Assembly: GCF_008692785.1 (NCBI RefSeq)
Contig: NZ_VXJV01000003.1
Span: forward strand, 62,001-126,000
From: Salmonella enterica subsp. diarizonae
Lineage (GTDB): Bacteria; Pseudomonadota; Gammaproteobacteria; Enterobacterales; Enterobacteriaceae
Length of the DNA stretch: 64,000 nt
Direction of reading: 5' to 3'
Shown here: positions 56,855-64,000 of the stretch, in pieces
Layout: every line of letters begins with the position of its first letter
Position numbering within the stretch: position 1 is the first letter of the stretch
The notes under the pieces: model-generated
Databases searched by the model: none
Told to the model about the DNA's origin: nothing
The model's input: the letters and a program-made list of their open reading frames with translations, nothing else
Translations under genes and position numbers: made by a program

Positions 56855-57796
56855 ATGTTCCTTTTCATATGCATGACTAATTTACAATTGCTCATTGCGC
56901 GGTCAATTATAGAAAAAGAGCAGTTGAAGAGTGTTGATGTTTTATTTATTGGCGATGTAGATAACGTAAAAAATCAGTACTATTTAAAAAAAATCCAACC
57001 GTTATGTCGGTACTCAAGCATAGTCTCTCAGGTTTCAAAATTTTCGGCATTTAAAACGATTCATAGAACACGATATGCTAAAAAAATCATGGAATCATAT
57101 GCCAGAGAATATCATACCGTTTTCTTTGCGAATTTTCATGTCCCACTTATACACCATATTTTATCGTGTATCTCTTTTTCTGAAATAAAAACCTTTGATG
57201 ATGGTACAAATAATATCAATCAGAAAAGTATAATGTATGAAAATAAGAATATAAGCGCAACATCAAAGTTAATACGAAAACTGATGGGGCGTAAATATCA
57301 TAAAGATGAAATATTAAAGTTAGACGCAAAACATTATACTCTATTCCCTAACAGATCCAACATAATTAAAAATACCGAAGGAATTATATTGGTACACCAC
57401 AACGGTCTTCCTGATACGAATAATGGCTTTAAAAAAGTATTATTGGGCACTGTATATACTGATGCGTTAAAAAATAAAGAAGATGAGAGTGTTTTTCTTG
57501 AGCATATTCAGCGGTTTATTAAGGAAGAAGCGGTTGATATATATATTCCTCATCCTCGATATGACTCGCATCAGTTTAATGGTGTATTGAATGTTAACTC
57601 TGAAATGATAGCCGAGGACATTATTTTAGAATGTCTGGAGCAGGGGATGGCATTAGAGATATATGGATTTAATAGCACAGTTCAGTATAATCTAAATAAT
57701 ATCTCAGCTATCAAAAACTATAAAATAACCAGCCATTTTCTAAAAGATAGCTTTAATCATGGACTGGGCTTCGATTTTAATCAGGTCTCAGTATAA
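56855..57796 (+). CDS. yibR: GT52-family sialyltransferase-like protein
   Basis: 313 residues. MFLFICMTNLQLLIARSIIEKE at the N-terminus, KTFDDGTNNIN near residue 116 and DIYIPHPRYDS near residue 230 are the D/E-D/E-G and HP motifs of bacterial sialyltransferases; the whole pattern resembles Haemophilus GT52 LOS sialyltransferases. It would transfer a sugar from CMP-linked donor to the core. No nonulosonate synthesis gene is in view, so donor and acceptor are open (CMP-Kdo is possible). LT2 has yibR at this place; the name is applied on position. Strongly AT-rich; 36 bases after waaP. Confidence 0.78.
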   Translation: MFLFICMTNLQLLIARSIIEKEQLKSVDVLFIGDVDNVKNQYYLKKIQPLCRYSSIVSQVSKFSAFKTIHRTRYAKKIMESYAREYHTVFFANFHVPLIHHILSCISFSEIKTFDDGTNNINQKSIMYENKNISATSKLIRKLMGRKYHKDEILKLDAKHYTLFPNRSNIIKNTEGIILVHHNGLPDTNNGFKKVLLGTVYTDALKNKEDESVFLEHIQRFIKEEAVDIYIPHPRYDSHQFNGVLNVNSEMIAEDIILECLEQGMALEIYGFNSTVQYNLNNISAIKNYKITSHFLKDSFNHGLGFDFNQVSV

Positions 57797-57869
57797 ATAT
57801 AGTGTTGATTGGGTTTGTTCTTACAGTATCTTAAAAGTGAAGGAAGCCGAATAACATGAGTGTCAGCAG

Positions 57870-58961
57870 ATGGTGACTTCATTGAAAATAACGTTTATTG
57901 GCGAAGCGGTATCTGGTTTTGGAGGGATGGAAACTGTTATTAGTAACGTTATCCATACGTTTGAAAACAACTCTCCGAAAATCAACTGTGAAATGTTTTT
58001 CTTTTGTCGTAATGACAAAATGGATAAAGCATGGCTAAAAGAGATTAAATATGCGCAATCATTCTCAAATATAAAATTAAGTTTTCTGCGTCGAGCTAGA
58101 CATGTTTATAATTTTAGTCAGTGGCTGAAAAAAACGTCACCGGATATTGTGATATGTATTGATGTTATCTCATGTCTTTATGCCAATAAAGCACGAAAGA
58201 AAAGTGGTAAACAGTTTACTATTTTCTCATGGCCGCATTTTTCTCTCGACCATAAAAAACATGCGGAATGTATAACGTACGCAGATTATCATCTGGCCAT
58301 CAGTAGTGGTATTAAAGAACAGATGATGGCACGGGGGATCTCAGCGCAAGATATTAGCGTCGTTTATAATCCTGTCTCTAGTAAAACAATCATTGTGCCG
58401 CCGCCTGAGCGCGATAAGCCCGCTGTATTTCTCTATGTAGGGCGTCTTAAATTTGAAGGGCAGAAAAGAGTTAAAGATTTATTTGATGGTTTGGCTCGAA
58501 CGACAGGGGAATGGCAGCTACATATTATTGGTGATGGCTCAGATTTTGAAAAGTGCCAGGCCTATAGCCGGGAGCTTGGTATTGAGCTGCGTGTGATCTG
58601 GTATGGTTGGCAAAGCGCGCCGTGGCAAGTCGTACAGCAAAAAATAAAAAATGTCACCGCGTTACTACTTACCTCTGCATTTGAGGGATTTCCTATGACC
58701 CTGCTGGAAGCAATGTCATATGGAATTCCGTGTATTAGTTCTGATTGTATGTCTGGTCCGCGCGATATGATTAAACCCGGTTTGAATGGTGAGCTTTACA
58801 CGCCGGGTGCTATAGATGATTTTGTAGGGCATCTTAATCGAGTTATTTCCGGTGAAGTAAAATATCATCACGATATAATTCCCGGCACGATTGAGAGATT
58901 TTACGATGTGCTATATTTTAAAAATTTTTATAATGCGATATTCTCGAAATTACAAAAGTGA
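57870..58961 (+). CDS. waaB: LPS 1,6-galactosyltransferase
   Basis: 363 residues, GT4. LKITFIGEAVSGFGGMETVISNVIHTF and LTSAFEGFPMTLLEAMSYGIPCISSDCMSGPRDMI (EX7E-type) are close to E. coli WaaB. Adds the side galactose to glucose I. ATG 57870 overlaps a six-codon ORF (MSVSRW, 57855-57875) in another frame; an in-frame TTG at 57885 (LKIT) is an alternative start. 73 bases after the GT52 gene. Confidence 0.93.
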   Translation: MVTSLKITFIGEAVSGFGGMETVISNVIHTFENNSPKINCEMFFFCRNDKMDKAWLKEIKYAQSFSNIKLSFLRRARHVYNFSQWLKKTSPDIVICIDVISCLYANKARKKSGKQFTIFSWPHFSLDHKKHAECITYADYHLAISSGIKEQMMARGISAQDISVVYNPVSSKTIIVPPPERDKPAVFLYVGRLKFEGQKRVKDLFDGLARTTGEWQLHIIGDGSDFEKCQAYSRELGIELRVIWYGWQSAPWQVVQQKIKNVTALLLTSAFEGFPMTLLEAMSYGIPCISSDCMSGPRDMIKPGLNGELYTPGAIDDFVGHLNRVISGEVKYHHDIIPGTIERFYDVLYFKNFYNAIFSKLQK

Positions 58962-58966
58962 TCACT

Positions 58967-59980
58967 ATGAGCAGAAAATATTTTGAAGAAGAAGTCATTC
59001 AACAGACTTTAGATTATAACTATGCACAACATAGTGATGCTAATAAATTTAATATATCTTATGGGATTGATAAAAACTTTCTTTTTGGCTGTGGTGTCTC
59101 TATTGCATCGGTTCTCCTTGCTAACCCAGAGAAGGCGTTAGCTTTCCATGTTTTTACTGATTCCTTTGGCCCTGAAGACCAGCAGCGATTTGATGCATTA
59201 GCAAAACAGTACGCTACGCAGATCATTGTTTATCTAATTGATTGTGAGCGATTAAAATCGCTACCCAGTACCAAAAACTGGACCTATGCAACATACTTTA
59301 GATTCATTATCGCCGACTATTTTTCAGATAAAACAGATAGAGTGCTTTATCTGGATGCAGATATTGCATGTAAGGGAAGTATTCAGGAACTTATTGATCT
59401 TAATTTCGCTGAAAATGAGATTGCGGCGGTCGTTGCTGAAGGCGAGTTGGAATGGTGGACTAAGCGCTCGGTTAGCCTGGCAACGCCTGGGCTGGTTTCT
59501 GGCTATTTTAATGCCGGTTTTATCTTAATTAATATACCTCTTTGGACCGCAGAAAATATTTCTAAAAAAGCAATTGAAATGCTAAAAGATCCGGAGGTGG
59601 TGCAGCGTATAACGCACCTTGATCAGGATGTATTAAATATATTATTAGTGAATAAGGCTCGTTTTGTTGATAAAAAATTTAATACGCAATTTAGTCTTAA
59701 CTATGAATTAAAAGATTCAGTTATTAATCCAGTTGATGCTGAGACTGTATTTGTTCATTATATCGGACCAACGAAGCCCTGGCATAGTTGGGGGGCTTAT
59801 CCGGTGTCACAATATTTTTTACAGGCAAAGAGCAACTCACCATGGTCTCATTGCGCACTGTTAAATCCAGTCACTAGTCATCAATTACGTTATGCGGCGA
59901 AGCATATGTTTAATCAGAAGCATTATACTTCGGGTATAAATTATTATATAGCCTACTTTAAACGTAAACTTCTTGAATAA
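58967..59980 (+). CDS. waaI: LPS 1,3-galactosyltransferase
   Basis: 337 residues, GT8. [21 protein letters not shown] at the start, DxD motif in [12 protein letters not shown], and [12 protein letters not shown] near the end. Adds the main-chain galactose I to glucose I in the Salmonella core. The upstream codons at 58958-58966 are not in the family. 5 bases after waaB. Confidence 0.95.
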   Translation: MSRKYFEEEVIQQTLDYNYAQHSDANKFNISYGIDKNFLFGCGVSIASVLLANPEKALAFHVFTDSFGPEDQQRFDALAKQYATQIIVYLIDCERLKSLPSTKNWTYATYFRFIIADYFSDKTDRVLYLDADIACKGSIQELIDLNFAENEIAAVVAEGELEWWTKRSVSLATPGLVSGYFNAGFILINIPLWTAENISKKAIEMLKDPEVVQRITHLDQDVLNILLVNKARFVDKKFNTQFSLNYELKDSVINPVDAETVFVHYIGPTKPWHSWGAYPVSQYFLQAKSNSPWSHCALLNPVTSHQLRYAAKHMFNQKHYTSGINYYIAYFKRKLLE

Positions 59981-59997
59981 AACCCATAGGTGATGTA

Positions 59998-61008
59998 ATG
60001 GATTCATTTCCTGAGATAGAAATAACTGAATATAAAGTTTTTGATGAAAGTAATAATAATGATGATAACGTATTAAACATTTCTTATGGTGTTGATGAAA
60101 ACTATCTTGATGGTGTAGGGGTGTCAATTGCTTCAGTTGTATTAAACAATAATATCCCGCTCGCTTTTCACATTATTTGTGATTCATACTCCCCGTGTTT
60201 TGTTAAATATATAGAGCGTTTAGCCGTACAGCACCACATTAAAATCTCTCTTTATCTTATTAAAGTAGAAAGCCTTGAGGTATTGCCTCAAACTAAAGTA
60301 TGGTCAAGAGCAATGTATTTTCGTTTATTTGCTTTCGATTATCTTAGCAAGAAGGTAAACACATTACTTTATTTGGATGCCGATGTTGTATGCAAAGGTT
60401 CTTTGCAAGATCTTCTACGGCTTGATCTGACAGAGAAGATTGCTGCGGTTGTGAAAGATGTTGATTCCATCCAGAATAAGGTAAATGAGAGATTAAGAAC
60501 ATTTAATTTACAAGGTGGTTATTTTAACTCCGGCGTGGTTTTTGTTAACCTGAAATTATGGAAAGAGAATGCCTTAACAGAAAAAGCCTTTTTACTCCTG
60601 GCGGGTAAAGACGCAGATTCTTTTAAATATCCTGATCAGGATGTTTTAAATATTCTTCTACAGAATAAAGTCGTTTTCCTACCACGACCGTATAATACTA
60701 TTTATACTATCAAAAGTGAGTTGAAAGACAGAACACATAAGAAATATAGCAATATAATTAATGAGAATACTATTTTAATTCATTATACGGGTGCCACTAA
60801 GCCCTGGCATGCCTGGGCAAATTATCCTTCAGTTATCTATTACAAAAATGCACGCCTGAACTCACCCTGGAAAGATTTTCCCGCAAAAGATGCGCGTACC
60901 ATCGTTGAATTTAAGAAGCGATATAAACATCTTTTCGTACAGGGTCATTACTTCAAAGGCCTTCTGGCTGGAAGTGCATATCTTTATCGTAAACTTTTCC
61001 ACAAATAA
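59998..61008 (+). CDS. waaJ: LPS 1,2-glucosyltransferase
   Basis: 336 residues, GT8 and paralogous to WaaI. DxD in [24 protein letters not shown] near the C-terminus. Adds glucose II to galactose I. Nearly the same as the LT2 protein as remembered. 17 bases after waaI. Confidence 0.95.
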   Translation: MDSFPEIEITEYKVFDESNNNDDNVLNISYGVDENYLDGVGVSIASVVLNNNIPLAFHIICDSYSPCFVKYIERLAVQHHIKISLYLIKVESLEVLPQTKVWSRAMYFRLFAFDYLSKKVNTLLYLDADVVCKGSLQDLLRLDLTEKIAAVVKDVDSIQNKVNERLRTFNLQGGYFNSGVVFVNLKLWKENALTEKAFLLLAGKDADSFKYPDQDVLNILLQNKVVFLPRPYNTIYTIKSELKDRTHKKYSNIINENTILIHYTGATKPWHAWANYPSVIYYKNARLNSPWKDFPAKDARTIVEFKKRYKHLFVQGHYFKGLLAGSAYLYRKLFHK

Positions 61009-61030
61009 TTCCCTTCCCTAAATCTCCATT

Positions 61031-61729
61031 ATGATTATTGAACAAAAGGTTAAAAACTATACGGTCTTTGTCAAAAAAGACGGTGAAAAATACATTGAGA
61101 TATTCAAAGATTTTCTATCTTATAATCATCAGGTTATTAAAGTCTTTCGTAATATAGAAGACACAAAAGTTGTATTGATTAATACAGACTACGGGAAATA
61201 TATTCTCAAAGTATTTAGTCCGAAAGTAAAAAATACTGAACGCTTTTTCAAATCGTTGGTAAAAGGAGATTACTACGAAAAGCTTTTTTGTCAGACAGAT
61301 CGTGTACGGCGGGAAGGGTTTGAGGCGCTTAATGATTTTTACCTGCTGGCGGAAATTAAAACGTTACGCTATGTAAAAACATATGTGATGCTAATTGAGT
61401 ATATCGAAGGTATTGAGCTTGTTGATATGCCAGAAATTTCTGACGAGGTGAGAGAGAAAATCAAACAGTCGATATATTCTCTGCATCAGCACGGTATGGT
61501 TTCGGGCGATCCCCATAAAGGTAATTTTATCCTGCAAGGTAATGAGATCAGAATTATCGATTTGTCCGGAAAAAGACCTTCTCGACAACGACAAGCAAAG
61601 GATCGTATTGATTTAGAAAGACATTATGGTATTAAAAATAATGTGGAAGATATCGGATTTTACTTATTGATTTATAAGAAAAAAATTCGAAATTTCCTTC
61701 GCCGTATTAAGGGTAAGGAAAGGCGCTGA
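61031..61729 (+). CDS. waaY: LPS heptose II kinase
   Basis: 232 residues. Kinase-like: LINTDYGKYILKVFSPK with the ATP Lys, HQHGMVSGDPHKGNFIL as the catalytic loop and IRIIDLSGKRPS. Phosphorylates heptose II, after WaaP and WaaQ have acted. 22 bases after waaJ; 149 bases without a gene follow. Confidence 0.94.
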   Translation: MIIEQKVKNYTVFVKKDGEKYIEIFKDFLSYNHQVIKVFRNIEDTKVVLINTDYGKYILKVFSPKVKNTERFFKSLVKGDYYEKLFCQTDRVRREGFEALNDFYLLAEIKTLRYVKTYVMLIEYIEGIELVDMPEISDEVREKIKQSIYSLHQHGMVSGDPHKGNFILQGNEIRIIDLSGKRPSRQRQAKDRIDLERHYGIKNNVEDIGFYLLIYKKKIRNFLRRIKGKERR

Positions 61730-61878
61730 TCAATGTAGCACGTTTAGTTTAGTTTAAGGGACAGGCTGGCTTTTATTTGCTGTAACGTTATGACATACTG
61801 GAGAGAATTTGAGATGTAATATTAGTAATTTATTATAACATTTATTTATAGGTTGCATGATAAACATACGAGTTTTTT

Positions 61879-62688
61879 ATGGGCAGCGTTAACTTTATAA
61901 CTCACGCCGATGTTCTGCAACTTATTGCGAAAAGAACGGCTGAAGATTGTATTATTTTTCTTTCTGGTCCCACATCCAGAAAGACGCCACTGTCCTTGTT
62001 ACGAGTGAAAGATGTCATTGCAGTCAATGGTTCTGTTCAATATTTGCTAAACAATAATGTCAAGCCATTTTTGTACCTCCTGACGGATGTTCGATTCCTC
62101 CATCACCGGCGCGAAGATTTTTATAAATTTAGCAGTAATAGTCAGTTTACTATCGTCAATCTTGATGTGTACGAACAGGCATCAGCGGATGATAAAAAAT
62201 ATATTGAAGAAAATTGTTTAATTATTCGCTCCTTTTATCGCCGAGAAAAAGGGGGCTTTTTAAAGAAAATTAAATTTAATTTCCTTAAGCGGATTTATAA
62301 AGCATTACTTATTTCAGTCCCTCTCTCAAAAAGAGGACGACTGACTGGGTTTTGCAAAGATATCAGTATCGGTTATTGCTCTTGTCATACCATTGCTTAT
62401 ACCGCTATTCAGGTTGCCTATTCCCTGAAGTACGGCCGTATTATATGTTCTGGGCTTGACTTAACGGGGAGTTGCCCACGTTTCTATGACGAAGCTTCCA
62501 GCCCTATGCCTTCTGAGCTTAGTAAAGATCTGTTTAAAATACTGCCATTTTTTACTTTTATGAGAAAAAATGTCAGTGATTTAAATATCTTTAATTTATC
62601 AGATGATACTGCAATTCATTACGATATTATTCCATATATTAAAGCCTCAGAACTTGAGGATGAAATATATTACGATAAAATCATCTAA
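61879..62688 (+). CDS. waaZ: LPS core protein WaaZ
   Basis: 269 residues: GSVNFITHADVLQLIAKRTAEDCIIFLSGPTSRKTPLSLLRVKDVIAVNGSVQYLL. The family is needed for a third Kdo (KdoIII) on the inner core in part of the LPS molecules. A DUF115-like middle with SLKYGRIICSGLDLTGSCPRFYDE is seen. The AT-rich spacer before it shows no promoter that I would defend. Confidence 0.92.
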   Translation: MGSVNFITHADVLQLIAKRTAEDCIIFLSGPTSRKTPLSLLRVKDVIAVNGSVQYLLNNNVKPFLYLLTDVRFLHHRREDFYKFSSNSQFTIVNLDVYEQASADDKKYIEENCLIIRSFYRREKGGFLKKIKFNFLKRIYKALLISVPLSKRGRLTGFCKDISIGYCSCHTIAYTAIQVAYSLKYGRIICSGLDLTGSCPRFYDEASSPMPSELSKDLFKILPFFTFMRKNVSDLNIFNLSDDTAIHYDIIPYIKASELEDEIYYDKII

Positions 62689-62770
62689 ATACTAAAAACT
62701 CACTATTTTGTGCCGCTTTCGGTACATTTTTCTTTTTCTACAAGTCTAACTATTCTGGATTAAAGCTATT

Positions 62771-63916
62771 ATGATTAAAAAAATCATATTTACTGTTACT
62801 CCTATATTTTCAATTCCTCCACGGGGGGCGGCTGCGGTAGAAACCTGGATTTACCAGGTTGCTAAACGGCTTTCAATACCGACTTCTATTGCTTGTATAA
62901 AGAATGCTGGCTATCCTGAATATAATAAAGTAAACGATAACTGTGATATCCATTACATTGGGTTTAGTAAAATTTATAAGCGCCTTTTTCAGAAATGGAC
63001 TCGTCTCGACCCATTACCCTATTCCCAACGCATCCTTAATATTAGAGATAAAGTTACTACCCAGGAAGATAGCGTCATTGTTATTCATAATAGTATGAAA
63101 CTGTATCGGCAGCTTAGAGAGCGTAATCCGAATGCAAAACTGGTCATGCACATGCATAACGCATTTGAACCAGAACTGCCTGATAATAATGCAAAAATTA
63201 TCGTGCCCAGTCAGTTTCTTAAAGCGTTTTATGAAGAAAGATTGCCCGCCGCTGATGTTAGTATTGTGCCTAACGGTTTTTGTGCTGAAACTTATAAAAG
63301 AAACCCACAAGATAATCTTCGTCAGCAATTAAATATAGCGGAAGATGCCACCGTTCTCTTATATGCCGGAAGGATTTCGCCTGATAAAGGCATCCTGTTG
63401 CTTTTGCAGGCGTTCAAAAAATTACGTACCTTAAGAAGTAATATTAAACTTGTCGTTGTTGGCGATCCTTATGCAAGCCGTAAGGGAGAAAAAGCAGAGT
63501 ATCAAAAGAAAGTACTGGATGCCGCAAAAGGGATTGGCACTGATTGCATTATGGCAGGTGGACAATCTCCTGACCAGATGCATAACTTCTATCATATAGC
63601 CGATCTGGTTATTGTTCCCTCCCAGGTTGAAGAAGCATTTTGCATGGTAGCTGTAGAAGCGATGGCAGCAGGAAAAGTGGTTCTTGCCAGCAAAAAAGGG
63701 GGGATTGGCGAGTTTGTGTTAGATGGTATAACGGGCTATCACCTCGCAGAACCTATGTCGAGCGACAGCATGATTAATGATATTAACCGTGCGCTTGCTG
63801 ATAAGGAACGCCACCAGATTGCAGAAAATGCAAAGTCCCTGGTGTTTTCAAAATACAGTTGGGAAAATGTAGCGCAGCGTTTTGAAGAACAAATGAAAAA
63901 CTGGTTTGAGAAGTGA
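62771..63916 (+). CDS. waaK: LPS 1,2-N-acetylglucosaminyltransferase
   Basis: 381 residues, GT4. RGAAAVETWIYQVAKRL, LLYAGRISPDKGILLLLQAF and the EX7E motif VEEAFCMVAVEAMAAGKVVLASKKGG. Adds GlcNAc to glucose II, completing the Salmonella outer core that accepts O antigen. End of the operon; a strong bidirectional terminator follows. Confidence 0.95.
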   Translation: MIKKIIFTVTPIFSIPPRGAAAVETWIYQVAKRLSIPTSIACIKNAGYPEYNKVNDNCDIHYIGFSKIYKRLFQKWTRLDPLPYSQRILNIRDKVTTQEDSVIVIHNSMKLYRQLRERNPNAKLVMHMHNAFEPELPDNNAKIIVPSQFLKAFYEERLPAADVSIVPNGFCAETYKRNPQDNLRQQLNIAEDATVLLYAGRISPDKGILLLLQAFKKLRTLRSNIKLVVVGDPYASRKGEKAEYQKKVLDAAKGIGTDCIMAGGQSPDQMHNFYHIADLVIVPSQVEEAFCMVAVEAMAAGKVVLASKKGGIGEFVLDGITGYHLAEPMSSDSMINDINRALADKERHQIAENAKSLVFSKYSWENVAQRFEEQMKNWFEK

Positions 63917-63932
63917 TTTAATACTGACGTGG

Positions 63933-63970
63933 AAAACGCGCTGATACCGTAATAAGTATCAGCGCGTTTT
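63933..63970. terminator. Bidirectional terminator between waaK and waaL
   Basis: AAAACGCGCTGATAC pairs perfectly with GTATCAGCGCGTTTT across an 8-base loop; seven T end the plus-strand transcript and AAAA/TTTT serves the minus strand. Confidence 0.93.
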
Positions 63971-63971
63971 T

Positions 63972-64000
63972 TTATCTATTTCTTAGCGCCAGCAGGAAAC
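63972..64000 (-). CDS. waaL: O-antigen ligase WaaL, 3' end only
   Basis: The last eight codons on the minus strand read FLLALRNR and stop (TAA at 63974-63972), the C-terminus of Salmonella WaaL as I recall it. The convergent position after waaK is as in LT2. WaaL joins O antigen to the lipid A-core in the periplasm. Only the 3' end is in the window. Confidence 0.78.

Noticed and set aside
57855-57875. Six-codon ORF (MSVSRW) before waaB as a leader peptide
   Set aside because: Too short to support alone; overlap with the waaB start may be chance.
63976-63999. Minus-strand reading FPAGAKK-stop at the right edge
   Set aside because: The neighbouring frame reads FLLALRNR-stop, which fits the WaaL C-terminus; the first frame was dropped.

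Overview
The window is a piece of a Salmonella enterica chromosome. The host gene order yicI-yicH-xanP-gltS-recG-trmH-spoT-rpoZ-gmk-ligB-yicG, then yicC/rph-pyrE-slmA-dut-coaBC-radC-rpmBG-mutM-coaD-waaA and the waaQGP..BIJYZK cluster is the enterobacterial 81-82 min region. A WaaK-type N-acetylglucosaminyltransferase, WaaI/WaaJ nearly identical to the LT2 proteins as remembered, a full-length Rph and the waaL 3' end point to Salmonella rather than E. coli. All identifications are from reading the sequence and from family knowledge; no database search was run.

Bases 1 to about 26,548 are the right-hand part of a transposable (Mu-like) prophage. It holds lysis genes, a Mu-like packaging and head block (small and large terminase, portal, F-like protein, G-like protein, I-like protease/scaffold, capsid, gp36/gp37-like connectors) and a tail block in P2 order and of P2 type (sheath, tube, frameshifted chaperone, tape measure, U, X, D, V, W, J, I, fibre, Tfa). 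After these comes a Mu-style G-segment: two inverted gix-like sites flank two alternative fibre C-termini with their Tfa chaperones, and a Gin-family invertase lies beside them. Where Mu carries com/mom, this phage has a DNA methyltransferase and a small HExxH protein. The right end has two transposase-site-like repeats spaced 22 bp and joins yicI within its first ~20 codons, so yicI has lost its start.

Four phage intergenic regions share one unannotated element: the dyad TTAAAG-N2-CTTTAA (one mismatch in one copy) with a -10-like hexamer exactly 37 bp downstream of the dyad start. It stands in front of the head-maturation operon, the tail operon, the baseplate/fibre operon and the methyltransferase module, and three of the four copies follow hairpins. 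The geometry puts the dyad at about -43, the position used by Mor/C-type activators, so this looks like the late-promoter family of the phage.

The host part (26.5-64 kb) is mostly housekeeping: sugar and purine transport, stringent response (spoT), transcription (rpoZ), nucleotide synthesis (gmk, pyrE, dut), coenzyme A (coaBC, coaD), ribosomal proteins, repair (recG, mutM, radC, ligB) and LPS core. Accessory features are a periplasmic B3-type metallo-beta-lactamase with altered zinc ligands facing its own LysR regulator across a clear dyad operator, an ERIC element with an internal insertion splitting spoT from trmH, REP elements, and a GT52 sialyltransferase-like gene inside the RfaH-controlled (ops/JUMPstart) waa operon. 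The waa genes after waaP are strongly AT-rich.
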